Of a stretch of 64,000 nt of DNA, positions 1-10,474 are shown piece by piece (within the stretch, counting starts at the first letter, position 1; every line of letters begins with the position of its first letter). Made by a program: the position numbers and the translations under genes. Source of the DNA: Raphanus sativus (Eukaryota; Streptophyta; Magnoliopsida; Brassicales; Brassicaceae). The notes beneath the pieces are model-generated. The model saw only the letters and a program-made list of their open reading frames with translations, was not told the DNA's origin and ran no database searches. The stretch lies in the NCBI RefSeq assembly GCF_000801105.2, contig NC_079519.1, positions 13,638,668-13,702,667 on the forward strand, in the 5' to 3' direction.

Positions 1-1228
1 GGGCTGTTACAACCAGGTTTTCGGCAAATTTCCTGCAGTACCCTACTTCGCATTCTTCTTTCGTAAAATGGGCTTTCACGATAGCTAATCGGAAGGCTCT
101 CAAATAGGCCTTTGGGTCGGAGGTCCCATCGTATTCGGGGATTCTAATTTTTTGGGTGTCTCTTATGTAAAAGCTGGCAATTCTGTTAGTGAATGGAGTC
201 CCACGGGTTTCTTCAATCAAGCTCTCGATTTCGGGAGCTGAGCTCGTTGCCTAATGAACTTGAGCATTCAACTTTTGGAGAGCTGCGTGAGTTTGCTCCA
301 TATATCTGCGAATGGCGTCACGTCCCTCTAGAGGAAGGACAGTTGGGTTATTATTAGGTATCTGACGGGCAGGTTCCTGACGGAATCGGGTTCGGTCATT
401 TTCCCATGCAGCTGGTGGGCTAAGTCGCTCACTGGCTCTTGGGTTATCGGTATCTGCCCTTTGATGTCTGCCCGTATTCGGGGTTAAACTTCTGGTTTGA
501 TAAACTGAAGCTGATGTTCTGCGCCCGGGTGGGATGGATTCTCCTGCTCCGGACCTGAAAATAGGTGGCGGAGGTGGCAAGCGAGCGCTCTGGTCAGCAA
601 TCTGACTGGGCGTAGAGCTGGTTGTCGCTACGTTACTTCCCATAGCACTAGTGATGGGTGGGTTAAACGCGGGAACTGTCCCAGCATGAGGTGTCTGGAA
701 AGTAATTCCCCGTTCTTCCGGAACAGTGCTATCAAGGGAAAAATCTAGACGTCCTCGGGGGAACGAGGGGTCGGTCAATCGATCTCGGAAAGTGACTCCC
801 GGACCTTGACGTTGCGGTGGTTGGGTGGTAGCGGCCAGAGATCTAGTTATCTCTTCGAATCGTTGCTGCCGAACGGCTAGCTGTTGCATTGTACGATCAT
901 TTTCTTGAGCATTGTCTACTAACTGCATCATCATCCGACGGATCTCAGAAAGTTGAGCCTCCGTTTGATTCGGAGCGGTTTGCTGCTGAGGATTCTCGGT
1001 GACTGGAAGCCCAGAGTTAGTTCCACTGGAAGATCTTGGGTTAGTTATTCCAGTGGTAATCTGGTTTGTTCGAGTGCTAGCCAAAGGCTGCTGCCCAGAT
1101 CGGTGGTCGCCACGTCGAGGCTCTGGAGTTAGGAGACTAGAGTCTCCATCGTTCGGTGAGCCACCGCTCTGAATCGGGAGGTTAGGATCAGACGGGTTCG
1201 TTGCCTGATCGGTTGGATTCATCCTCAA
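1..1228 (-). pseudogene. Ty3/gypsy gag, 5' part, split by an in-frame stop
   Basis: This is the capsid-type gag reading frame of a gypsy retrotransposon and runs off the left edge of the window. It starts with ATG at 1228, 29 bases after a primer binding site. The first ~300 residues are low-complexity, rich in Pro, Asn, Gln and Arg, with a probable coiled segment (LSEIRRMMMQLVDNAQENDR). A TAG stop lies at 251-253. Reading on in the same frame from 250 to 1 gives a sequence resembling the conserved retrotransposon gag domain, with GTPFTNRI, RIPEYDGTSDPKAYLRAF and KEECEVGYCRKF. I therefore infer that one nonsense change divides an otherwise collinear gag. Stop-codon readthrough is possible but less likely. 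Lineage is probably Tat or Athila, judged from the primer site. Confidence 0.85.
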
Positions 1229-1256
1229 GTGTTTAGAGTAAGGGATTCGATTATCG

Positions 1257-1274
1257 TCCCCTCAGACGGCGCCA
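1257..1274 (-). other. Primer binding site of the gypsy element
   Basis: On the minus strand the bases just inside the LTR read TGGCGCCGTCTGAGGGGA. TGGCGCC starting two bases after the LTR end is the usual primer site of Athila and Tat gypsy elements, generally assigned to a tRNA-Asp type primer. It fixes the orientation of the element and the inner LTR edge. Confidence 0.75.
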
Positions 1275-1276
1275 AA

Positions 1277-1805
1277 TGTGAGGGATTAAACTCACCTCCT
1301 AGATTTTAGATCAGGTTAAGATTAGGGAAAGATAATGCGGGCTGAATCCCGTTAGAACTTGTAGAATGAATTTGATTTGTATTGATAACTTTGATAAAAG
1401 AATGGTTACAAAAGGTGTCTTTCTTGATGAATGCAAAGATGATAAAGTATTTGGAGTTTATGTGAATGATGGTTGATTGAACGTGTCCCTCTTCTTTGAC
1501 CCCCTTCTTCTTTAAATAGCCTTAGGTTACGTCAGGTCGCCAGTAACTACTTCTCGAGATATCTTCCGTGGATTGAGAGATTTGTAACAGCTTCCCTTTG
1601 ACTCGGTTCTGCACCTCTTCATTTGCGTCGTGAGCAGCCTCTTTTCCGTGACCTTATTTGTAAGTACTTTCAGCGAACAGCCCCCGCCTTCGTTTTAGCT
1701 TCGTCCGCAGGTTTAATCCGTGGTGGGCCTGTCGCGGCCCATCATTAGCTTCCGTTGTTTTAACTTCATTAGCATTTAGCTAACGGGCCATATTTGGGCC
1801 CAACA
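1277..1805 (-). repeat. 5' LTR of the minus-strand gypsy element
   Basis: The 529-bp segment starts TGTTGGGCCC and ends CCTCACA on the minus strand, the TG...CA form expected of an LTR, and it abuts the primer binding site. A TATA-like box (CTATTTAAAG) lies at 1511-1519 on the minus strand. The outer edge is supported independently: immediately beyond 1805 the CACTA transposase reading frame resumes. The partner LTR and the target duplication are outside the window. Confidence 0.75.
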
Positions 1806-1816
1806 AGGAAGTCATG

Positions 1817-2830
1817 TTGATTTGATTGTCACTGTAGGTTTCTTCCGCCGCATCATACATATCGTAAGAACAGGAAATTGTTTAGGAAAAGCAAGGTGGT
1901 CCATGCTCCTCCCCGAATAATGCAATCAGGAGCATCTTTGTTAGAGCAAATTGACTATTATTGTGCTAATGAGACATGTAAAGTTGGGGGAAATTAGCAC
2001 ACTCCAGCTAACATGCCAGACGGGTATACGACATCTCATAATTGGCATAAGAAGAGCATATTTTGGCAACTTCCATATTGGAAGGATCATCTCTTAAGGC
2101 ACAATCTTGATGTGATGCACATAGAGAAGAATGTTTTTGAGAGTATCATGAACACTCTTTTGAATGTGAAAGGAAAGAGTAAAGATAATTTGAAATCGAG
2201 GTTAGATTTGCCGGATTTATGTGCAAGACCAGAGCTGCATGTGACAAGAGAAGGAAAATTACCAGTTCCGGATTTTAGATTGTCTGGGGTGGCAAAGCAA
2301 AAGTTGTTCGAATGGGTAAATTCAGATGTGAAATTCCCAGATGGTTATGTGTCAAAATTCTCGAGATGCATCGAGAATGGACAAAAAAATTTGGTATGAA
2401 GAGTCACGATTGTCACGTTTTCATGCAACGACTCCTACCATTCGCAATGACGGAGCTATTACTAAAACACGTCCATAAAGCAATAGCTGGTAATAAAAGT
2501 GAATTTTAAAATTGTGTATAAATTTATTGTCTGTGTTAATTGAAATAATATTTTTGTTTGATGATGAATTTGTAGGAATTGAAGCATTTTTCAGGGATCT
2601 ATGCACCCGAACATTAACCGACGATGGGATCGAGTTGTTAGCCAAGAATATTCCAGTTTTGCTTTGCAATCTGGAGAAAGTCTTCCCCCCATCATTGGGA
2701 TTCTGGTTTCACTATCCTGGTTCGCGATTCTTTCGAGGCCAAATTGAAAGTTCAAATGAATCGCCAAGTTTGAGGGTGGAAGACAGTGTGTCGGGTAAAA
2801 GGTGCTGCAGCTATGCCTGTGTGGTTTGAC
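1817..2830 (+). pseudogene. TNP2-type CACTA transposase fragment
   Basis: The reading frame corresponds to the C-terminal half of the TNP2/Transposase_21 transposase and the DUF4218 region that follows it. Visible landmarks are FLPPHHTYRKNRKLF, MPDGYTTSHNWHKKSIFW, LRHNLDVMHIEKNVFES and NIPVLLCNLEKVFPPS. A probable intron runs from about 2490 (GTAATAAAAG) to 2576 (TTTGTAG), because DUF4218 continues as FFRDLCTRTL after it. Defects include a stop at about 1818, a TAG at about 1995, and a frame change near 2394. The 5' part of the gene was separated by the gypsy LTR at 1805. After FPPS the sequence departs from the family and runs into the next gene, suggesting an internal deletion. Confidence 0.85.
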
Positions 2831-3718
2831 CCAAATGTTTGGGCTGGTCTCGTCACTTATTGGCTAGATCCAGGCACTGAAGTCCGGAGTTGCAACAGTC
2901 GGGCAGCCTGTTACTCTGACCCCGATGGACATGTGCCGTCTAAGCATCGTTCAGGTCAGACTTCCTTCAAGGCCCATGCGCGAATTATTGTAAGTTCTCT
3001 CTGTTTTATCTTGTTTCATTTAAGTTGCGATCTGAAGTTGCCTATTTTATCTAAGTTGTGATCTCAATTTTTAATGATTTTACTAAATCTTTTTAATTTT
3101 AGGCTGAAGAAACAGGACAGTTTATTCCTGATTTGCTTGGGGTTCTCGAGATCACTAAAGGAAAGCCGAATGGGTCTTTCGTTGACGGCAAATCTGAGCA
3201 GCTCTACAACGACGTGACATCTAAATTTCAGGAGTTATCTCAGGCTGCTAGTGATGATCCCGAGAGCACCGGTTCTGTTGGTCTCACTCCAGCGGAAAAG
3301 AACAAGATTTATTGTGAGGTAATTTTTTATTGTTCTCAATCTCAATTTTTTTAAGTCTTCTTTGATATTGATCTCTGATTTTATTATGTAGCTTGCTCCC
3401 CGCAAAAAGGGACGAATTTATGGAGTGGGTTCTCTAAGTCAATCTGTAGGATCCGTTTCTGCATCTTTTCCTTCTTCTAGCAGTTCTGAGGGCCAGTCTT
3501 TGAAGAAGATCATCAAGGAACAAGCTCTTGTGATTCAGAGCCAGGGAAATGTGATTCAGAGCCAGGGAAATGAAATCGGGAGGCTGAGTGCTGCTATTCG
3601 TTATCTAGCTACCAAAGATTCTACTTTGGCGAACATTCTTCAGTCCGAAGATGTGCCTTCCCACAACTCCGAAGGCATGTCTCATGGCTCTAGAGATGAT
3701 GAATCTGATGCTATTTAG
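2786..3718 (+). pseudogene. Transposase_24-type (second CACTA gene), 5' end missing
   Basis: This is the plant transposase family (Ptta/En/Spm, PF03004) that accompanies TNP2 in CACTA elements and is thought to bind the element ends. Three exons can be drawn: about 2786-2991, 3103-3318 and 3392-3718, with GT donors at 2992 and 3319 and acceptors TTTTTAG at 3102 and TATGTAG at 3391. Exon 1 carries FDPNVWAGLVTYW and GHVPSKHRSGQTSFKAH. Exon 2 carries LTPAEKNKIYCEV. Exon 3 has the usual basic turn (RKKGRIYGVG), a serine-rich stretch and a short coiled coil with the repeated phrase VIQSQGN, ending at TAG 3716-3718. No proper start is visible because the 5' part is fused to the broken TNP2 sequence. 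Confidence 0.8.
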
Positions 3719-3879
3719 TTTGTTGCTATCTTTGTTATGAATGTTAAAACTTTGTGTGTGATCGTATTTTAAATGGTTTTGTATCGAATCTTGAATTTCT
3801 TCTATTTCAGTAATATTTTCGATAATTTAATAATTTCTTTTAGAGTTTTACTAAAAAAAATTGTTTTAGATTTTGCTAG

Positions 3880-4283
3880 AAAAAACAAATACTCGCAAAA
3901 CGCTTGCAAAATTGCAACGAAAAAGAACACACAAATTTGCAAGGAAACAAATACCGTTGCAAATTTGCAACGAAAATATTGCTTGCAAATTTGCGAGGAA
4001 AACAAAACGCTCGCAAATATGCGAGGAAAAGGTTCCGTCGCAAATTTGCAATGGGAACATTTTCTCGCAAATTTGCGAGTGTTTTGCAAGCGACGTGGTT
4101 TCCGTTGCAAAGTGCGACGATTATTATTTCGTTGCAAATTTGCGAGGAAAATCATTCCGTTGCAAATTTACGAACGTTTTGCAAGCAAATTCAATTTGCG
4201 ACTAAAGATTTGCGAGGGAATGTGTTTCCTCGCAAATGACGATTTGCAACGGAATCGCAATACATTTTTCCTTTGCAAATAAC
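3880..4283. repeat. CACTA subterminal repeat block
   Basis: About 400 bp are filled with variants of GCAAATTTGCGAGGAAAA and its complement (CGTTGCAAATTTGC), more than a dozen in both orientations. CACTA elements carry such motifs next to the terminus as transposase binding sites. Open frames across this block on both strands are repeat translations, not genes. Confidence 0.8.
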
Positions 4284-4299
4284 GTGTTTTCTTGTATTG
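4284..4299 (-). repeat. Right terminal inverted repeat of the CACTA element
   Basis: The terminus reads CAATACAAGAAAACAC on the minus strand. CACTA has become CAATA, a change that would be expected to weaken or abolish end recognition. Confidence 0.65.
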
Positions 4300-4982
4300 A
4301 TATAGTTTATCGAACCAGATAAATCTCAATTTAACACACATGTACTAGATAAAATATCAATAATTAAATCATAAAAGCTCAGAGTACTTCTATAGCCAGT
4401 ATGTCACTCAATCTTTACGTGTCGCGCGACCAACGACTAAAATCATATTCATTACCCAATCTTTACGTGTAAGGCAATCTATGGCTAAAACCATGTTCAT
4501 TACGTGTTGCGTAAAATCGATCTATGACTAAAATCAAGTTCATTATGTTTTGCGTAACCTGCAACACGTGATCAACAAAATAATATTTTTTTCGTGTCGC
4601 ACGATCGTGAATACAAATTTTTTCAACTTTAGTCGCTATTTTTCAGCTAGTTGAACGGTAACGACTGATACGCAAAATCAAAACGAACAATAACTTAACT
4701 TGTGACTAGTCGTAAGTCACCTAACAGAAAAAAGAACAACAAACTGCAAGGTCGCTGGCCACGAATAGGGCCACAAGAAACCTAACTATGTTGAACTTTT
4801 TTTGTTATCAAACTATGTTGATTTTGATTTCCAATATTCATATTTCCAAAGGAAGATCTGGTCGGAAATATATGTAACGAGGTCTTTTCTAATACATAGA
4901 AACACTCAAGTTTACAAAATGTGGGCAAGAGAGTATAAGTAAGTCCAAACTGGCTGTGGTATATGTGAATTTGTAAGAAAAA
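4300..4982. other. Intergenic, with a short degenerate tandem repeat at 4409-4547
   Basis: No gene is seen. Three degenerate direct units sit at 4409-4455, 4457-4503 and 4504-4547. The first two are 47 bp each and start CAATCTTTACGTGT; all end close to GTTCATTAC. Sequence from about 4590 to 4740 (GTGTCGCACGATCG, ACTTTAGTCGC) resembles the inside of the MITE at 7105-7378, so this may be a decayed relative of it. The rest is AT-rich and unremarkable. Confidence 0.5.
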
Positions 4983-6239
4983 TCACGTCTTGCACGCCTT
5001 ACTGTCACCACATGTCTCTACCTGCCAACAAAAAATATTTCCTCGGTTACTTTTTTCGAGTAAAGATTAGGAAAAAAAAAGCGATAAAAGGAATGCTCTA
5101 TACTTAGTGAGTTTTTCTTTCTCCCTACCTTATTTTTCTTTCTCGCTTCCAAAATAGCTTCTATAGGTGGCCGCCCTATTCAACAAAGATATCAAACTTT
5201 AACGCAAAAAAATACACTTGAATAAAATTTAAGCATGATTCACGTCTTGACGTATACCTGTGACCTGAAGTCGATACTTAGCCCAGAAATCATACACTGC
5301 ATCAGCTACCTTCCCTATCTGCAAGTAATAATATGTTATCAATGAACGCAGAACAAGACACGATAGAAGGGGAAAGATTCTTGAAGAATCCAACTTGCAA
5401 GAGAGAGGCTTTACTGGTTCAAATTTAGTGATAGTGTAAACCCACCCAAGCCCAACCTCCTCATATAGTTTCCTAAATGCCTGAAAAAGATCGACCAATT
5501 AAAAAAAAAATTAATATGATATACGAAACTGGTTTCGTCTAAACCTTACCTCCACACCCGTTACCACATTTCCATCGGACTGAATCGCGTGGATTTGCCC
5601 CATAACCTAATACAAAACTCGATCAAATCCGAACCAGAACATTCAAAAAACAGAGGATGGTACAAACTAGAGAAGGTTAAATAAATCAATTTACTGTTTT
5701 GTAATCAAGCCCTTGATTCTCTTGCGGGGAATAATCATCGGAACTGATGTCAACGAACTTTATCGTTCCATTTTCCTCATTCCTTTCCTTAAGCATATTA
5801 ACCTTTTTGACAAGAAAACGGAAACAGAACAATTCAGTTTGAGCAAAGTAGTTTCAAGTTTCGTTATGTACACTTGGGAGAGAGAGGTGCGTATTATTAT
5901 GAAGACCTCACGCATACAGAGAGGGCAATCCCCATCGTAAAGCATTTTGATTTTCCAATTCTCAGGTTTTGGCTCATCGTTGTTCTTTAATTGTGTAACG
6001 GGATCAACACTTGCTCCTTGTATCGCCCTAATTTGATATCTAAACCCTACAAAGATAAATCATATATTATGCCAATTTCACTTCTTTAAATTTTCGGTGG
6101 CGAACCCTAATTTGTTACCTTTTGGGATGATTTGAGGTTTGAAAACGGGATAGAAATGGTGTGATGATTGAGATCGAAGAGAAGGGTTGCTTCGGTGCTT
6201 CCATATTACGAACGCAGCAGCAGCTCCTCGCGTTGCCAT
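4983..6239 (-). CDS. DCC-family (DUF393) thiol-disulfide oxidoreductase-like protein, probably plastid-targeted
   Basis: Eight exons can be drawn by eye: 6119-6239, 5907-6046, 5695-5802, 5550-5606, 5415-5480, 5258-5318, 5129-5175 and 4983-5021, all with GT-AG introns and consistent phase. Together they encode 212 residues from ATG 6239 to TGA 4983. Residues 1-50 are rich in Ala, Ser and Arg and short of acids, as in a transit peptide. The family motif YDGDCPLCMRE lies at about residues 77-87 with Cys81 and Cys84. Later parts include KFVDISSDDYSP, AFRKLYEEVGLGWVY and VYDFWAKYRLQVTGRPP, ending CGDSKACKT. From memory the closest protein is Arabidopsis At1g52590. The substrate of this family in plants is unknown. 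No stop or frameshift is seen, so this is the best-preserved host gene in the window. Its upstream side carries a duplicated segment. Confidence 0.9.
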
Positions 6240-6243
6240 TTTT

Positions 6244-7035
6244 GTATTCTCGTCCAATTTTTTCTCAAATGCAAAATGTGTTTATTTTGTAATATTTCTC
6301 CTATGGTTATGTATGTGCGGTGTCTAGAATCAGTGACGCTAATTTTCTCTGGTGCTGAGCGGTACACGTGGCGCAATTTCCATCCATGTTTGTTCACCTG
6401 TTGTGGACTACCGTGGAATTGAAACATCTTGCGTCTGTATGTGGGTTATAGGCATGAAAAATAAATTTTATTTTTATGGAAAAGAAGTTTATGCAAGTAT
6501 GAAATTTATTTTTAGATATATATATATATTTCTTATTACAGAATGTTTATGCCAATATGAAGAATCATTCTTTTTTTTTGAAAAAGAACATTATTGAAGG
6601 TTGTTCAAAAGAAAAAACATCATTGAAGATCCGAAATTGGATAAGAGATCCATATTACTGGATAATTTGATATCACTAAAGAGATCGAAATGATAAATTA
6701 TTTAGAAAGATAAAAATGAATTTCTTAGAATTGAGACATGGGAAGGAGAGTACCAAGTCGGGTTTTCAACTAATTTGATTCCCTACAACATTAAAGCGTA
6801 GTGAACAAGATTTTGTATTCTCTTCCAATTTCTATTTCGAATGCAAATATGTTTATTTTGTATTCTTTCTCCTTTGGGTTATGTATTGGTGGTGTCTAAA
6901 GTGATGGTAATTTTCTCTGGTACTGGGCGGTACACATGGAAAAATATCTATACATATTTGTCACCTGTGTGGATTACCGTAGAGTGGAAACATCTGGCAT
7001 CTGTATGTGGGGTTATAGGCAGGGAAAATAAATTT
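6244..7035. repeat. Direct duplication of the DCC upstream region (6244-6475 and 6812-7035)
   Basis: The two segments align along their length, sharing GCAAA(A)TGTGTTTATTTTGTA, TAATTTTCTCTGGT, GCGGTACAC.TGG and CATCTGTATGTGGGTTATAGGC. The first copy starts a few bases upstream of the DCC start codon and so covers its leader and core promoter. The 336 bp between them are AT-rich without recognisable genes. Confidence 0.75.
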
Positions 7036-7104
7036 ACGGAAGTATGAAATCAATATTTAGATTTATATACGTAGATATTAGATATTTTTTAGATTTATAA
7101 CATA

Positions 7105-7378
7105 GGCCCGTTCGTTTGCCTATCGCGCGACCTTCGATATGCGACATGCGAACCCTGTTCGTTTGCCTATCGCACGACCTGCGACATGCGATCAGTCGCA
7201 AGTCGCAGATTGTTGTTCATTTTGATGTCACACAACCAGTCGCAAGTCTCAATTCCATTCGCCCGAAAAAACAGCGTCTAAAAATTAAGATAATTTTGAT
7301 CGTGCGACACGTAAACGAACATAATTTTAGTCGCAGACCGCAAGTTGCAAGTCGCGCGATACGCAAATGAACAGGGCT
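7105..7378. mobile_element. MITE with inverted ends and ATA target duplication
   Basis: The ends are inverted repeats: GGCCCGTTCGTTTGCCTATC on the left and, on the complement of the right, AGCCCTGTTCATTTGCGTAT, both followed by CGCGCGAC. Flanking ATA occurs at 7102-7104 and 7379-7381. The 274-bp length and absence of coding capacity indicate a MITE. A 3-bp AT-rich duplication suggests PIF/Harbinger, but hAT is not excluded. Confidence 0.7.
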
Positions 7379-7381
7379 ATA

Positions 7382-8243
7382 GATATTAGATATAGGTTTA
7401 ATTAGGTCAATATACAAATAAAGAAGAAATTTTCAGAACCATGTAAAAATAATTTTAATTTGCAGAATTGGTTACTCTGGTATGAGAAATTACATAATAC
7501 TCTACTACAACGTCTAATAGGGCTATGCTTTCTGTTTGGATAAGTCTGATCTTGTCTGATTGGTGTCGGAAAGAGATAAGATGTAAGATATACAGATATT
7601 TATGGATGTATTTAGTGGGATATGAATTTGTAGTGATTGTTAAAATTTTCAAATTCTATTGTTATTGATTAGTAGATTCTAAGAATCTTAATAAATCTAG
7701 TGTTATTGGTTTCATGATTGTTTAATGACTTACAAAATCTTTAGTTATTCATAAAGTTTGGTTTCTAATGATTCTAAGTTTCCATCAAATCTAGTGTTAT
7801 TAATTGATTGGAATTGAATTCTACATCATTTTACTTATAAAACAAAACTTCAAGAATCTTGCATATTTCCTTTCAATTCTTAAAATCCTTAAACTAGATT
7901 ATTTTCATAAACTTTTAAAATATAAAAAAACTTTTTAAAAGTTTTTACAAATTTACCAAATCTCTTAATTTTTTAGAATCAGCCAATTCTATAAAATACT
8001 ATTCCCACTAACACACCCCCCCCCCTCCACAAAAAAATACTATTCCCACTAACCCACCCACCCCCCCCCCCCACCTTAAACTTGTGGATTGCTTGTTCTT
8101 TGCAGAAACTGTATATTGATATACTAGAACCGACCCGCCCTACAAACGGAATGTAAATTTTAAATAATTCTATTATAGGTTTAATATATATTCTTATATA
8201 TGAAAATTTACATACATTGTATGCGGTGACTAAATAAACCATG

Positions 8244-8281
<38 letters not shown>

Positions 8282-9059
8282 ATATATACTATGTATTAAA
8301 TCTTATATACTATGTATTAAATCTTAATAATGAGTATAAATTATTATACATTTCTTTACATCACAATATGTGAAGAATACATTTTAACCTAACAATGTTA
8401 TGGATGTACAATTTTGTTATTTGTTTTTTAACTATCACTATTATATTTATGTATATCTAATTATGTTAGAATAATAAATACTATATTGATTATATTTTAT
8501 GGGGCTATGTGATGTATATAATTATATTACTCTATATTTTCACTGAGTGTATTTTATATTTGTATATACAAATATTGTTTTATATTTATTTTCAGGTTCA
8601 GTAGTTAGGTTATATATACAGTAATAACCTGTAACGGAGTCTTAGTGACTTAATCGAAAACTTATATCAATTGTGTTTTATATAGATTTGAATCACTTGC
8701 ATTACTGAACAATAAAACAGAATCTAGCTTAAGTGGTAACTTCTTCATCTTTTTTAAAAAGAACAGAGGCTGATGGGCTCTACATATGCTCTGCACAATC
8801 AAGCAAAGGGTTCATAGACACCTCAATGATGTATCATTGATGGAGATATCTTTTGAGAAAATATAATTAATGGAAGAAGTACCAAGGAATTGAGCTAGTC
8901 CGTCCATGTTTCCGGTCTGAGAACGAACCAACACCAACGTTCATGGAAGCAGCAAACTGAGAGACAGAAGACGTAGAAGAATCCTTTAGATATTTGCATA
9001 ACTCAAAAGTCAACATGTAAGAAAATTCTCCAAATTATCCGGAACCCAAGTTCAACCTT
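7382..9059. other. AT-rich intergenic DNA with simple repeats
   Basis: No gene is seen. Two poly-C tracts lie at about 8018-8028 and 8061-8072 inside a short direct repeat (AATACTATTCCCACTAAC). A TA dinucleotide run fills about 8246-8282 and grades into TATAATATATAATATATAC. The remainder is diffuse AT-rich sequence. Confidence 0.7.
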
Positions 9060-9388
9060 TCACCAAACCCTATCGTCATCCATCTTCATCTCACCGCAAA
9101 CCCGAGCCGCCGGATTCTTGCAGAGAACCCAAACTAACATTGCCTCGGATCGAACCCTTGTGATGATTCTCCCGGAACCTAGCACAACCACTTCCAAGTC
9201 CCATTTTATAAACGCCACCAGGACGTCTCCGAACGGATCCGATGATACGGCGTCGTCGAAGGAGGAATCGGGATGAGGAAGGGAAGTGGAGGCGGAGGGG
9301 ATTCGAGAATGCCGGTGAAAGAGAGGATGAGAAGTGTGAAGAACATCATGAGTAGAGTCGTGATTGCGTCCATGTGTCTCATCGCCAT
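9060..9388 (-). pseudogene. Small secreted or membrane protein gene with a probable frameshift
   Basis: I do not recognise the family. From ATG 9388, in the context CACCATGGCG, the frame gives a hydrophobic signal-like N-terminus (ITTLLMMFFTLLILSF) followed by a proline stretch and stops after 60 residues at 9206. A second frame, open to TGA 9060, carries a plausible C-terminus including DLEVVVLGSGRIITR and VWVLCKNPAARVCGEM. I infer one ancestral protein of about 109 residues whose two halves are now one base out of step, the shift lying around 9265-9290. A TATA box and a leader of sensible length precede the ATG, so transcription is likely. If the shift is a sequencing error, the gene is intact. 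Confidence 0.45.
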
Positions 9389-9456
9389 GGTGCGGGATTG
9401 ATTGATTCCTCGACACCGGAGAGGTGAGTAGAAATCCGCAGCCTCGGATTATCCAT
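9379..9456 (-). other. Upstream open reading frame overlapping the small-gene start
   Basis: The first ATG after the predicted transcription start is at 9456. It opens a 25-codon frame that ends in a TGA (9381-9379) overlapping the first codons of the downstream reading frame at 9388. This arrangement could limit translation of the main frame or allow reinitiation. Confidence 0.45.
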
Positions 9457-9528
9457 AACACGATCTATCAGTATGAGATATAAGAGATATGAAGATAAGA
9501 TGAGATCAATGAGAGAAATACTCACACA

Positions 9529-9536
9529 TATTTATA
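9529..9536 (-). promoter_or_regulatory. TATA box of the small gene
   Basis: GGTATAAATATG on the minus strand is a near-ideal plant TATA box. It lies about 75 bases before the first ATG and about 140 before the ATG at 9388. Confidence 0.55.
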
Positions 9537-10110
9537 CCAAAATCACCGTCTTTCATATCGAAACAAAGTATTGAAGAGAACGTAGTGGGGGAGCGAATCA
9601 GTGGGAGTAATCACATAGCCTTTACTCAGACCGTTTCAGATGGTGAGAAGAATCGCAAACGTCCTTGCCATTGCAAGAAGCGGAGAGACGACCTTCCTCT
9701 CTTGTCCGATTAGGGTTAGAGGACGGACAGCGAACGAAGCCCACAATGGTGATGAATAAATGATACGGTGCGTTTAGTGCAGGGGACACGTGTCGACGTT
9801 GCAGAACTCTTATTTCCGACGTGACATCTTAGCTGTCGCAACAAGAGGGATACACCATGTTTTATAGTAATAGATTATTCGATAAAAGCCGGTTACATTT
9901 GATTATTTCCGAAGAAGAGAAAATACTGAATGCAAACGTCCAATTATAATAAACAATAAGAAGATTTGGAAGTGTTAACATTTTAGCAAGCAGTGATATT
10001 GATCGAAACGGGAATTGATACATAAACAACAAAAATGTTTATGAAGATTACCAAATATATAGAAAAATGTGGTTAAATATATATAAAACGGGTTTATAAT
10101 AATCTTTTAA
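9537..10110. other. Intergenic, with a palindromic G-box
   Basis: No gene is seen. The 10-bp palindrome GACACGTGTC at 9785-9794 contains the G-box/ABRE core CACGTG, a binding site for bZIP and bHLH factors. Its distance from the small gene, about 250 bp upstream of the TATA box, would suit a promoter element. Confidence 0.45.
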
Positions 10111-10332
10111 ATGTCTATTTGAATCAAATAACATGATATTTTTTTAGTTTAGTATCCATGATATAAGTATTGAATATCTGAATATCTAATGTTGTATCCG
10201 TGTTTTATAACTGGTTATACTTAGATGACTAAATTATTTGTAATAAGCTACATCTAAAAAAAAAATTCATACCTTATCCAGATAAATAAATGTTATCTAT
10301 TGAAATTGAAACTATATATATATATATGTATA

Positions 10333-10380
<48 letters not shown>

Positions 10381-10474
10381 ATGATTGTTTTATATCTGTA
10401 TCTTTTATATATTAGGTTGGTTAATATTATCAGATATACGGTAATAAATCTGGTTTAATATATATAAATCGTTC

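Larger units (their letters stand above)
1806..4299 (+). mobile_element. CACTA (En/Spm) transposon, right-hand part
   Basis: The block contains, in order, a decayed TNP2-type transposase, a Transposase_24-type gene, a subterminal repeat block and a right terminus. The terminus reads, on the minus strand, CAATACAAGAAAACAC, one base from the common Brassicaceae CACTA end CACTACAAGAAAAC. The left part must lie beyond the gypsy element that interrupts it at 1806. The transposon is therefore older than that gypsy insertion. Confidence 0.8.

Noticed and set aside
3773..4282. Several overlapping frames with repeated KFAR, ANLQ and QICE words
   Set aside because: All arise from the short subterminal repeats of the CACTA element read in different frames.
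9389..9461. Upstream extension of the small gene in the second frame, beginning at 9461
   Set aside because: It would have to start at GTG; the first real ATGs are at 9456 (a short uORF) and 9388.
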